From the NCBI RefSeq assembly GCF_049532965.1, contig NZ_CP186694.1:3162001-3226000 (forward strand): 64,000 nt of DNA. Reading direction: 5' to 3'. Position numbers and translations under genes: made by a program. Below are positions 34,514 to 44,582 of the stretch, piece after piece (position 1 is the first letter of the stretch; every line of letters starts with the position of its first letter). Origin of the DNA: Roseateles sp049532965 (GTDB lineage: Bacteria; Pseudomonadota; Gammaproteobacteria; Burkholderiales; Burkholderiaceae_C). The notes beneath the pieces were generated by a model that saw only the letters and a list, made by a program, of their open reading frames with translations, had not been told where the DNA came from and ran no database searches.

Positions 34514-37500
34514 TCAGACGAGCACCCGCTCGATCCCCCCGTTGTTGGCCTGTGCCACGTACTCCGGCATCCAGTTCTCGCCCAGGATCTTGCGGGCCAT
34601 CTCCACGACGATGTAGTCCGCCTCAAGCAGCCCGTTCTGGAGATCCCCGCCATAGCGGCTGAGCCCCTGCAGGCAGGACGGGCAACTGGTCAGGACCTTG
34701 AGGTTTTCCTCTGCCCCGACCTTCCCGGTCGCCCGCAACTGCGTCTCCGCCTTGCGCAGTTCCTCTTCCTTCCTGAAGCGCACCTGCGTCGACACATCCG
34801 GCCGGGTGACGCCGAGCGTGCCGCTCTCGCCGCAGCAGCGCTCGCTCTTCATCACCTCGGGCCCGACGAGCGCCTTCACGGTCTTCATCGGATCCTGGAG
34901 CTTCATCGGCGAGTGGCACGGGTCGTGATAGAGGTAGGCCTGCTTGGTATCGAGCTGGATGCCCTTCTCGAGCAGGTACTCGTGGATATCGACGATCCGG
35001 CAACCCGGGAAGATGTCCTCGAACTTGTAGCCCTGGAGCTGGTCATAGCAGGTCCCGCAGCTGACGACGACAGTCTTGATGTCGAGGTAGTTCAGCGTGT
35101 TGGCCACGCGATGGAACAGCACGCGGTTGTCGGTGATGATCTGCTCGGCCTTGTCGAACTGCCCTGAGCCGCGCTGCGGATAACCGCAGCACAGATACCC
35201 GGGCGGCAGGACGGTCTGCACGCCGGCATGCCACAGCATGGCCTGCGTTGCCAACCCGACCTGGCTGAACAGCCGCTCGGAGCCGCAGCCCGGGAAGTAG
35301 AAGACCGCCTCCGCGTCCGCCGAGGTCTTCTGCGGATTGCGGATGATCGGGACGTAGTTCTTGTCCTCGATGTCGAGCAACGCGCGGGCCGTCTTCTTCG
35401 GCAGCCCGCCGGGCAGCTTCTTGTTGATGAAGTGGATGACCTGTTCCTTGACCGGCGCGACGCCGACCGTCGCCGGCGGGGCGCTGGTCTGCTTGCGCGC
35501 CACGCGCTTGAGCAGGCTGTTGGCCACGCGCTGGGCCTTGAAGCCGACGCCGACCATCGCCGCGCGGGCGATCTTGATCGTCTCCGGGTTCGTCGCGTTG
35601 AGCATGAACATCGCTGCCGCGTTGCCGGGCTTGAAGCTCTTCTTGCCCATCTTGCGCAGCAGGTTGCGCATGTTCATCGTGACGTCGCCAAAGTCGATCT
35701 TCACCGGGCAGGGATTCACGCACTTGTGGCAGACGGTGCAGTGGTCGGCGACGTCCTCGAACTCCTCCCAATGCTTGATCGACACGCCGCGGCGCGTCTG
35801 CTCCTCGTAGAGGAAGGCCTCCACCAGCAGCGAGGTCGCGAGGATCTTGTTGCGCGGGCTGTAGAGCAGGTTGGCGCGCGGCACGTGCGTCGCGCAGACC
35901 GGCTTGCACTTGCCGCAGCGCAGGCAGTCCTTGATCGACTCGCTGATCGCGCCGATGTCGCTCTGCTGCATGATCAGCGACTCATGCCCCATCAGCCCGA
36001 AGCTGGGCGTGTAGGCATTGGTCAGGTCGGCGAAGGTGGTCTGGCTGCCGTGGCCCCCTGTGCCGGGGCGCAGCAGCTTGCCCTTGTTGAAGCGTCCTTG
36101 CGGATCGACCTTGGCCTTGTAGCCAGCGAAGCCTGCCAGCTCCTCGTCATTGAGGAACTCCAGCTTGGTGATGCCGATGCCGTGCTCGCCCGAGATCACG
36201 CCGTCCAGCGAGCGGGCGAGCGTCATGATGCGCGCGACCGCCTCGTGCGCGGTCTGCAGCATCTCGTAGTTGTCGGAGTTCACCGGGATGTTGGTGTGCA
36301 CGTTGCCGTCGCCGGCGTGCATGTGCAGCGCCACCCAGACGCGTCCGCGCAGCACCTCCTTGTGGATGCGCTTGCACTCGGCCAGGATGGGCGCGAACGA
36401 GGCGCCGGCGAAGATGTCCTGCAGCGGCTTCAGGATCTGCCGTTTCCAGCTCGCCCGCAGCGTGTAGTCCTGCAGCTGCTCGAAGTAGCTGCGTTCGTCA
36501 TCGCGCGGAAGGTCCAGCTCCTGCATCCAGGTGCGCCACTGGGCCCCGACCTCGTCCAGCAGCGCCAGCGCCTGGGCCACGCGGTCCTCGAGCAACTCGG
36601 CGCTGGGGATCTCGCCGGCGTCGTCGCTCTTGCCCAGCGGCAGGTTGCCGTTGGCGAAGAACTGGCGCAGCGCCTCGACCAGCGCCAGCTTGTTGCGCAG
36701 CGACAGCTCGATGTTGATGCGCTCGATGCCCAGCGTGTACTCGCCCATGCGGGGCAGCGGGATCACCACGTCCTCGTTCACCTTGAACGCGTTCGTGTGC
36801 TTGGAGATCGCCGCGGTGCGCTTGCGGTCGAGCCAGAACTTCTTGCGCGCGTCGGCGCTGACCGCCACGAATCCCTCGCCCGAGCGGCCGTTGGCCAGCC
36901 GCACGACCTCGCTGGTGGCGCGGGCGACCTCATCGGCATCGTCGCCGACGATGTCGCCGATCAGCACCATCTTGGGCAGCCCGCCGCGCTTGCTCTTGGT
37001 CGCATAGCCGACGGCCTTCAGATAGCGGTCGTCCAGGTGCTCCAGGCCGGCGAGGATCGCCCCGTTGGGCTTCTTCATCTCGCCGAACATGAAGTCCTTG
37101 ATGTCGACGATCGACGGCACGCAGTCCTTCGGATTGCCGAAGAACTCCAGGCACACGGTGCGCACATGCGCCGGCATCCGGTGCACCACCCAGCGCGCGC
37201 TGGTGATCAGGCCATCGCAGCCCTCCTTCTGGATGCCGGGCAGGCCGGCCAGGAACTTGTCGGTGACGTCCTTGCCCAGGCCCTCCTTGCGGAAGGTGCG
37301 GCCGGGAATGTCCAGGCGCTCGGTGCGCTCCAGCGTCTTGCCGGTCGCGTCGTAGTAGCGCAGCTCGAAGCTGGCGACCTCGACGTCATGGATCTTGCCC
37401 ATGTTGTGGCCGACGCGATGCACCTCCAGCCACTTGGCCTCCGGCGTCACCATGCGCCACGAGGCGAGGTTGTCCAGCGCGGTGCCCCACAGCACCGCCT

Positions 37501-38437
37501 TCTTGCCGCCGGCGTTCATCGCGATGTTGCCGCCGATGCACGAGGCCTCGGCGGAGGTCGGATCGACGGCGAAGACGAAGCCGTGCAACTCCGCCAGGTC
37601 CGACACGCGCTGCGTGACGACGCCCGCCTCGGTCCAGATCGTGGGCACCTCGCGGTCCATGCCGGGCAGCTGGATCATCTCGACGCCGCGCATGGCCTCG
37701 AGCTTCTCGGTGTTGATCACCGCGCTGTTCCAGACCAGCGGCACGGCGCCGCCGGTGTAGCCGGTGCCGCCGCCGCGCGGGATCACCGTCAGGCCCAGTT
37801 CGAAGCAGCCCGCCACCAGCGCGGCCATCTCGGCCTCGGTGTCGGGGGTCAGCACGACGAACGGGTACTCGACGCGCCAGTCGGTCGCGTCGGTCACGTG
37901 CGCGACGCGGGAGAGGCCGTCGAACTTGATGTTGTCCTTGGCGGTGTGCTTCGCGAAGACCTTGGTCGCGCGCTTGCGGAGCTCGGCCACCTGCTCGAAC
38001 TGGTGCGAGAACGCCCCCACCGCCGCTTCCGCCGCGGTCAGCAGCTCGCCGACCCAGGCGTCGCGCTGGGCGTCGTCCTCGGGATGACGGCGGCGCTGGA
38101 CCTCGCCCAGCCGGTGGCGCAACGCGCCAATCAGCGCCTCGCGGCGCCTGGGGTTGTCGAGCAGGTCGTCCTGCAGGTACGGGTTGCGCTGCACCACCCA
38201 GATGTCGCCGAGCACCTCGTACAGCATGCGCGCGGAACGGCCCGTCTGGCGTTCGCTGCGCAGCTGGTCCAGCAGCTCCCAGGCGCGGGCGCCGAGCAGA
38301 CGAAGGACGATTTCGCGATCGGAGAAGGACGTGTAGTTGTACGGAATCTCCCGCAGCCGGGCGGCGGGTGCGTGCGGCGGGGTGGTTTCGCCGGCCATCG
38401 CGGGGTCGGCGGGCATCAGCAGATGCGGTGCGTTCAT
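34514..38437 (-). CDS. DUF3683 FAD/4Fe-4S oxidoreductase (D-2-hydroxyacid dehydrogenase-like)
   Basis: A 1307-residue multidomain enzyme: DUF3683 N-terminal region, FAD-binding domain (VIPRGGGTGYTGG), FAD-oxidase C-terminal domain (HMHAGDGNVHTNIP, SGEHGIG), two 4Fe-4S motifs (CLRCGKCKPVC and CTVCHKCVNPCPV), and a heterodisulfide-reductase-like C terminus with CCGYPQRGSG, CGTCYDQ, CCGESGTLG and SCPSC. It combines the equivalents of GlcD/Dld and GlcF in one chain and should oxidise a D-2-hydroxyacid (lactate or similar), passing electrons to quinone. The start at 38437 begins MNAPHLLMP; upstream codons are unrelated. Confidence 0.92.
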   Translation of the reverse strand: MNAPHLLMPADPAMAGETTPPHAPAARLREIPYNYTSFSDREIVLRLLGARAWELLDQLRSERQTGRSARMLYEVLGDIWVVQRNPYLQDDLLDNPRRREALIGALRHRLGEVQRRRHPEDDAQRDAWVGELLTAAEAAVGAFSHQFEQVAELRKRATKVFAKHTAKDNIKFDGLSRVAHVTDATDWRVEYPFVVLTPDTEAEMAALVAGCFELGLTVIPRGGGTGYTGGAVPLVWNSAVINTEKLEAMRGVEMIQLPGMDREVPTIWTEAGVVTQRVSDLAELHGFVFAVDPTSAEASCIGGNIAMNAGGKKAVLWGTALDNLASWRMVTPEAKWLEVHRVGHNMGKIHDVEVASFELRYYDATGKTLERTERLDIPGRTFRKEGLGKDVTDKFLAGLPGIQKEGCDGLITSARWVVHRMPAHVRTVCLEFFGNPKDCVPSIVDIKDFMFGEMKKPNGAILAGLEHLDDRYLKAVGYATKSKRGGLPKMVLIGDIVGDDADEVARATSEVVRLANGRSGEGFVAVSADARKKFWLDRKRTAAISKHTNAFKVNEDVVIPLPRMGEYTLGIERINIELSLRNKLALVEALRQFFANGNLPLGKSDDAGEIPSAELLEDRVAQALALLDEVGAQWRTWMQELDLPRDDERSYFEQLQDYTLRASWKRQILKPLQDIFAGASFAPILAECKRIHKEVLRGRVWVALHMHAGDGNVHTNIPVNSDNYEMLQTAHEAVARIMTLARSLDGVISGEHGIGITKLEFLNDEELAGFAGYKAKVDPQGRFNKGKLLRPGTGGHGSQTTFADLTNAYTPSFGLMGHESLIMQQSDIGAISESIKDCLRCGKCKPVCATHVPRANLLYSPRNKILATSLLVEAFLYEEQTRRGVSIKHWEEFEDVADHCTVCHKCVNPCPVKIDFGDVTMNMRNLLRKMGKKSFKPGNAAAMFMLNATNPETIKIARAAMVGVGFKAQRVANSLLKRVARKQTSAPPATVGVAPVKEQVIHFINKKLPGGLPKKTARALLDIEDKNYVPIIRNPQKTSADAEAVFYFPGCGSERLFSQVGLATQAMLWHAGVQTVLPPGYLCCGYPQRGSGQFDKAEQIITDNRVLFHRVANTLNYLDIKTVVVSCGTCYDQLQGYKFEDIFPGCRIVDIHEYLLEKGIQLDTKQAYLYHDPCHSPMKLQDPMKTVKALVGPEVMKSERCCGESGTLGVTRPDVSTQVRFRKEEELRKAETQLRATGKVGAEENLKVLTSCPSCLQGLSRYGGDLQNGLLEADYIVVEMARKILGENWMPEYVAQANNGGIERVLV

Positions 38438-38848
38438 GGCGGCCAGGTGCTTGCGCACCGGGGTTGCGGCAGGCCGGCGTTCCGTGCGGAACCCCGATGC
38501 CAGGCTGGAAAAACAGGCGGAGAAGGCATGGGGCCAGGTCCGGACGGCGCCCCGGACTTGTGGTCCCCTCGCCCACGGCGCGCGGGCTTGGAAGAGGCGG
38601 TCGCGAGAGGCCGCGATCGACGGCCGGCCCGGACTGGGCAATGAGGCGGAATCCTACCGCAGCGCCAGAGGGCAATCCCGGCCGAGGGACTCTCTGGCAC
38701 GCGCGGGGACGCCAGGGAATCTCTCCATCCGTTGGAGATGTTCGCCAGTGTCACAATGCCCCGATAAGCTCGCCGGCCCGCCGCGGGACCGTCCTACCGG
38801 ACGCCGCCCGCCCGGTCCGCAAACCACCCTCCCGAGCATCGGAGACCC
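38438..38848. other. Divergent intergenic region upstream of ugpB
   Basis: 411 bp between the DUF3683 gene and ugpB. It contains a 6-bp palindrome TCTCCA-N5-TGGAGA (38722-38738) and one TGTCAC hexamer at 38749, half of a Pho-box-like site, about 95 bp before ugpB. No full Pho box was found. A GGAG precedes the ugpB ATG. Confidence 0.4.
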
Positions 38849-40171
38849 ATGAAGCCCGTGAAGCCCTCCCTGATGGCCGCGTCCGTCGCGCTGGCCGCGT
38901 TGATGTCCCCCCTCGCCGCCTCGGCCCAGACCGAGATCCAATGGTGGCATTCGATGGGCGGCGCCCTCGGCGACTGGGTCAACGACCTGGCCAAGGACTT
39001 CAACGCCAGTCAGAAGGACTACAAGATCGTCCCGACCTACAAAGGCAGCTACGACGAGTCCATGGCCGGAGCGATCGCCGCGTTCCGCGCCGGCAACGCG
39101 CCGCACATCCTGCAGGTCTTCGAGGTCGGCACGGCCACGATGATGGCCAGCAAGGGCGCGGTCGTGCCGGTCGGCCAGGTGATGCAACAGGCCGGCGCCA
39201 AGTTCGACAACACCGCCTACGTGCCCGCCGTCGCCGGCTACTACACGGCGCCGAACGGGCAGATGCTGAGCTTCCCGTTCAACAGCTCGACCACTGTCTT
39301 CCATTACAACAAGGACGCCTTCAAGGCCGCCGGCCTGGACCCCAGCAAGCCGCCGAGCTCCTGGCCGGAAGTGGCCGCCGCGGCCGCCAAGCTCAAGGCC
39401 GCCGGCCACAAGTGCCCGTTCACCACCAGCTGGGTGAGCTGGACACAGCTGGAGAGCTTCTCCGCCTGGCACAACGTCGAGTACGCGACGAAGAACAACG
39501 GCTTCGGCGGCCTGGACGCGCGGCTGGCGTTCAACTCGCCGCTGCATGTGCGCCACATCGAGAACCTGGCCAACATGGCCCGGCAGGGCCTGTTCGTCTA
39601 CAAGGGCCGCGGCAATACCGCCGACGCGACCTTCTATTCGGGCGAGTGCGCCATGATGACCGGCTCCTCGGGCCTGTACGCCAACATCAAGAAGAACGCC
39701 AAGTTCGCCTCCGGCATCGCGCCGCTGCCCTACTACCCCGACGTGCCCGGCGCGCCGCAGAACACCGTCATCGGCGGCGCGAGCCTGTGGGTGATGGCGG
39801 GCAAGAAGCCGGCCGAGTACAAGGGCGTCGCGGCGTTCTTCCAGTACCTGTCCCGCGCCGAGGTCGCGTCCGAGAGCCACAAGCGCACCGGCTACCTGCC
39901 GGTGACCAAGGCCGCCTACGAGCTGACCGAGAAGAGCGGCTTCTACCAGCAGAACCCCGGCACCGACGTGGCCGTGCAGCAGATGATCCGCAAGACGACC
40001 GACAAGTCGCGGGGCGTGCGGCTGGGCAACTTCGCGCAGATCCGCACCATCATCGACGAGGAGATGGAGCAGGTCTGGGCCGGCCGCAAGCAGCCCAAGG
40101 AAGGACTGGACGCCGCGGTCAAGCGCGGCAACGAGCTGCTGGAACGTTTCCAGAAGTCCGCCAAGCTCTGA
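38849..40171 (+). CDS. ugpB: sn-Glycerol-3-phosphate ABC transporter, periplasmic binding protein
   Basis: A 440-residue binding protein with signal peptide (cleavage after ASAQ, residue 27), starting the mature chain TEIQWWHSMGG, followed by the UgpB features YKGSYDESMAGAIAAFRAG and FNSSTTVFHYNKDAF. It captures glycerol-3-phosphate or glycerophosphodiesters in the periplasm for the UgpAEC pump. First gene of ugpBAECQ. Ugp systems are normally phosphate-starvation genes. Confidence 0.95.
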   Translation: MKPVKPSLMAASVALAALMSPLAASAQTEIQWWHSMGGALGDWVNDLAKDFNASQKDYKIVPTYKGSYDESMAGAIAAFRAGNAPHILQVFEVGTATMMASKGAVVPVGQVMQQAGAKFDNTAYVPAVAGYYTAPNGQMLSFPFNSSTTVFHYNKDAFKAAGLDPSKPPSSWPEVAAAAAKLKAAGHKCPFTTSWVSWTQLESFSAWHNVEYATKNNGFGGLDARLAFNSPLHVRHIENLANMARQGLFVYKGRGNTADATFYSGECAMMTGSSGLYANIKKNAKFASGIAPLPYYPDVPGAPQNTVIGGASLWVMAGKKPAEYKGVAAFFQYLSRAEVASESHKRTGYLPVTKAAYELTEKSGFYQQNPGTDVAVQQMIRKTTDKSRGVRLGNFAQIRTIIDEEMEQVWAGRKQPKEGLDAAVKRGNELLERFQKSAKL

Positions 40172-40265
40172 TCCCGCATTGACCCGACGCGGAGCGGCAT
40201 GGCCGCTCCGGCGGTTCCCTCGCCGCGCTTGCGCCGCTCTCCGATTCCTCTCGACGCCGTCCCGG

Positions 40266-41153
40266 ATGTCCCAACAGAAACGCGTGGTGTTCCGATCGCG
40301 CTGGCTCCCCTGGCTGCTGCTTGCGCCGCAGGCGGCGGTGATCGGCGTGTTCTTCTTCTGGCCGGCCGCCCAGGCGCTGCTGCAGAGCCTTCAGCAGCAG
40401 GACGCCTTCGGCCTGTCGACCGAGTGGGTCGGCCTGGCCAACTTCGAGCAGCTGTTCAACGACGACAGCTACCTCGCCTCGTTCAAGACGACGGCCGTGT
40501 TCTCGCTGCTGGTCGCGGTGCTCGGGCTGGCGGTCTCGCTGCTGCTGGCGACGATGGCGCACCGCGTGGTGCGCGGCGCGCCGGTCTACAAGACGCTGCT
40601 GATCTGGCCTTACGCCGTCGCGCCGGCGATCGCGGGCGTGCTGTGGCTGTTCATGTTCGCGCCCTCGATCGGCGTCGTGGCCTACGGCCTGCAGCGCGTG
40701 GGCATCCAGTGGAACCACCTCCTCGACGCCGACCATGCGATGGCGCTGGTCGTGATGGCCGCCGTGTGGAAACAGATCTCGTACAACTTCCTGTTCTTCC
40801 TGGCGGGCTTGCAGTCGATTCCCAAATCGCTGATCGAGGCCGCCGCGATCGACGGCGCCGGCCCGTGGCGGCGCTTCTGGACGATCACCTTCCCGCTGCT
40901 GTCGCCGACCTCGTTCTTCCTGCTGGTGATCAACGTGGTGTACGCGTTCTTCGACACCTTCGGCATCATCGACGCGGCCACGCAGGGCGGTCCCGGCAAG
41001 GACACGGCCATCCTGGTCTACAAGGTCTACTACGACGGCTTCAAGTCGCTGGACCTAGGCGGCTCGGCCGCGCAGAGCGTCGTGTTGATGGCCATCGTGG
41101 TCGCGCTGACGGTCATCCAATTCCGTTTCGTCGAAAAGAAGGTGCAGTACTGA
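40266..41153 (+). CDS. ugpA: Glycerol-3-phosphate ABC transporter permease UgpA
   Basis: A 295-residue inner-membrane permease with six helices and the ABC-docking EAA loop (EAAAIDGAGPWRRFWTI). It starts MSQQKRVVF, as UgpA proteins do, 94 bp after ugpB. Its stop is one base before the ugpE start. Confidence 0.95.
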   Translation: MSQQKRVVFRSRWLPWLLLAPQAAVIGVFFFWPAAQALLQSLQQQDAFGLSTEWVGLANFEQLFNDDSYLASFKTTAVFSLLVAVLGLAVSLLLATMAHRVVRGAPVYKTLLIWPYAVAPAIAGVLWLFMFAPSIGVVAYGLQRVGIQWNHLLDADHAMALVVMAAVWKQISYNFLFFLAGLQSIPKSLIEAAAIDGAGPWRRFWTITFPLLSPTSFFLLVINVVYAFFDTFGIIDAATQGGPGKDTAILVYKVYYDGFKSLDLGGSAAQSVVLMAIVVALTVIQFRFVEKKVQY

Positions 41154-41154
41154 C

Positions 41155-42003
41155 ATGGTCGAGCGCCGCCCCGCCCTCACGATGCTGTCGCACCTGATCC
41201 TGGTGCTCGGCGTGCTGATCGTCGCGTTCCCGCTATACATCGCCTTCGTCGCGTCCACGCAGACCGCCGACCAGATCGTCCAGGCCCCGATGCCGCTGAC
41301 GCCGGGCACCCACCTGGTCGACAACTACGCGGCCGCGCTGCTGGGCAGCAGCGGCGCCGGCTCCAAGGCGCCCGTCGGGCAGATGATGTGGATCAGCTTC
41401 GTCAGCGCGATGGTCATCGCGGTGGGCAAGATCGCCATCTCGCTGTTGTCTGCGTTCGCGATCGTCTATTTCCGCTTCCCGGCGCGGAACTTCTTCTTCT
41501 GGGCCATCTTCGTCACGCTGATGCTGCCGGTGGAAGTCCGCATCGGGCCGACCTACCAGGTGGTCTCCGACCTGAAGATGCTCAACACCTACGCCGGCCT
41601 CACGGTGCCGCTGATCGCCTCGGCCACGGCCACCTTCCTGTTCCGGCAGTTCTTCCTGACCGTGCCGGATGAACTGGTCGAGGCATCCCGGATCGACGGC
41701 GCCGGCCCGATGCGCTTCTTCCGCGACGTGCTGCTGCCGCTGTCCAAGACCAGCATCGCGGCGCTCTTCGTCATCCAGTTCATCTACGGCTGGAACCAGT
41801 ACCTGTGGCCCTTGCTGGTCACGACCGACGAGCAGATGTACCCCGTGGTGATCGGCATCAAGCGGATGATCAGCGGCGGCGACGCGGCCAACGACTGGAA
41901 CGTCATCATGGCCACCGCGATGCTGGCGATGATCCCGCCGGCGCTGGTCGTCGTGCTGATGCAGCGCTGGTTCGTCAAGGGCCTGGTCGACACCGAGAAG
42001 TAA
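41155..42003 (+). CDS. ugpE: Glycerol-3-phosphate ABC transporter permease UgpE
   Basis: A 282-residue permease partner with six helices and the EAA loop EASRIDGAGPMRFF. The N terminus MVERRPALTMLSHLILVLGV is typical. It forms the membrane channel with UgpA. Coupled to ugpA by a one-base gap, and 29 bp before ugpC. Confidence 0.95.
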   Translation: MVERRPALTMLSHLILVLGVLIVAFPLYIAFVASTQTADQIVQAPMPLTPGTHLVDNYAAALLGSSGAGSKAPVGQMMWISFVSAMVIAVGKIAISLLSAFAIVYFRFPARNFFFWAIFVTLMLPVEVRIGPTYQVVSDLKMLNTYAGLTVPLIASATATFLFRQFFLTVPDELVEASRIDGAGPMRFFRDVLLPLSKTSIAALFVIQFIYGWNQYLWPLLVTTDEQMYPVVIGIKRMISGGDAANDWNVIMATAMLAMIPPALVVVLMQRWFVKGLVDTEK

Positions 42004-42032
42004 TCCGCCGAGCACGAAAAGAAGAGTCAACG

Positions 42033-43130
<1,098 letters not shown>

Positions 43131-43165
43131 CGCGCGCCGCCCGCTGAAGACATCGGGAGAACGAC

Positions 43166-43945
43166 ATGACGGTCCAGACGACGAACCACCGCGACGAACC
43201 TTCCTGGCCCTGGTCGCTGCCCTTCTGGGTGGCGCACCGCGGCGCCGGCAAGCTCGCGCCGGAGAACACGCTGGCGGCGTTCCGCGAGGGCGCCCGCCAC
43301 GGTTATCGCGCTTTCGAGTGCGACGTGAAGCTGAGCGCGGACGGCGTGCCGTTCCTGCTGCATGACGCGACGCTGGACCGCACGACCACCGCGCGCGGAC
43401 GCGGCTCCGAGCGGAACTGGAGCGAGCTGTCGCGGCTCGATGCGGGGCGCTGGCACAGCCGCGCGTTCGCGGGCGAGCCGCCAGCCAGCCTCGAGGCGAT
43501 CGCCGCCTTCGTGCGACGCAACCAGCATGCGCTGAACATCGAGATCAAGCCGACGCCCGGCGACGAGTTCCGCACCGGCGAAGTGGTCGGCCGCGAGGTG
43601 CTGCGGCTGTGGGAGGAAACGGCGCCGGTGTCGGTGCTGTTCAGCAGCTTCGAGCCGGAGGCGCTGCGCGGCGCGCGCGAGTCCGCGCCCCAGGTGCCGC
43701 GCGGGCTGCTGCTCGACAAGCTCGACGGCGACGGCTGGCTGCAACTGGCACAGTCGCTGGGCTGCCGGGCGATCATCACGCATTACGCGCTGATGGACCG
43801 GGCCCTGGTGGAGCGCCTGCACGAGGCCGAGATGAAGGCGCTGGTCTACACCGTGAACGACGCGGCCGCGGCGCAATGGCTGATCGCCAACGGCGTGGAC
43901 GGCATCATCACGGACGCGGTGGACCGCTTCAGCCCGACGGCGTGA
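43166..43945 (+). CDS. ugpQ: Cytoplasmic glycerophosphodiester phosphodiesterase UgpQ
   Basis: A 259-residue TIM-barrel enzyme that hydrolyses imported glycerophosphodiesters to glycerol-3-phosphate and an alcohol. Active-site motifs: VAHRGAGKLAPENT (catalytic His), ECDVKLSADGVP (metal ligands Glu, Asp), LLHDATLDRTT (second His) and IEIKPT. No signal peptide, so cytoplasmic like E. coli UgpQ. It is 35 bp after ugpC and completes the operon. Its 3' end overlaps the convergent GNAT gene by 17 bases. Confidence 0.95.
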   Translation: MTVQTTNHRDEPSWPWSLPFWVAHRGAGKLAPENTLAAFREGARHGYRAFECDVKLSADGVPFLLHDATLDRTTTARGRGSERNWSELSRLDAGRWHSRAFAGEPPASLEAIAAFVRRNQHALNIEIKPTPGDEFRTGEVVGREVLRLWEETAPVSVLFSSFEPEALRGARESAPQVPRGLLLDKLDGDGWLQLAQSLGCRAIITHYALMDRALVERLHEAEMKALVYTVNDAAAAQWLIANGVDGIITDAVDRFSPTA

Positions 43946-44567
43946 TCGACGCCGCCCGCGCGGGCGCGCGCAAGTCCGCCAGCGAGGTCATGCCATAGAC
44001 GCAGGTGTCGGCGACCTGCCCGGCGGCGTCGAGCGCGTCGCCGCGCAGGTGGCCTTCCAGGACGAAGCCGACGCGTTCGGCGACCTTCCGGCTCGCGTGG
44101 TTGCGCGCATCGGTGCGGATCTCCAGCCGACGCGCCCTCAACTCCCCAAAACCCATCCGCACCAGCGCGGTCACGGCCTCGCCGGCCAGCCCGCGGCCGG
44201 TGTACGCCGGACCGAGCCAGTAGCCGACCTCATAACGGCGCACCGTCCACTCCAGCGAATGCAGTCCGGCACCGCCGATCAATCGGCCCGCGCGACCGTC
44301 GGCATCGCGTTCGAACACGTGATACGCGAGTTGCTCGCGCTCCAGGAAGCGGACGGCCATGCGGCGCGCGATCGCTTCTGACTGCTCGACCGTGGGCGTC
44401 TCATGGGCCCATGGCATCCAGGGCTTGAGGTGGGCCTGCGCATCAAGGACCGCGCGGTTCAGCGCGGGGCCCAGCCCGGCGCGCGACGCGAGCAGCAACA
44501 GGCGGGGGGTCTCGAGACGATCCGGAACCTCGATGAGCAGGGTGGCGTCGGCGGGCATGACTCGCAT
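43929..44567 (-). CDS. GNAT acetyltransferase, RimJ/RimL-like
   Basis: A 212-residue acetyltransferase: LETPRLLLL start, EVGYWLGPAYTGRGLAGEA (acetyl-CoA-binding motif A) and ARNHASRKVAERVGFVLEG (motif B). Likely acetylates an N-terminal amino group or small amine; the target is unknown. An alternative ATG is at 44558. The last codons overlap ugpQ on the other strand. Confidence 0.88.
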   Translation of the reverse strand: MRVMPADATLLIEVPDRLETPRLLLLASRAGLGPALNRAVLDAQAHLKPWMPWAHETPTVEQSEAIARRMAVRFLEREQLAYHVFERDADGRAGRLIGGAGLHSLEWTVRRYEVGYWLGPAYTGRGLAGEAVTALVRMGFGELRARRLEIRTDARNHASRKVAERVGFVLEGHLRGDALDAAGQVADTCVYGMTSLADLRAPARAASITPSG

Positions 44568-44582
44568 GGCGGATGAAGGCGT

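Noticed and set aside
35228..38644. A 1138-codon plus-strand open frame opposite the DUF3683 gene
   Set aside because: Same reason: antisense shadow, no recognisable domain, while the minus strand encodes a complete multidomain enzyme.
38741..38760. Pho box upstream of ugpB
   Set aside because: Only one TGTCAC hexamer is present; the second half-site at 11-bp spacing is missing, so no PhoB site is claimed despite the ugp context.
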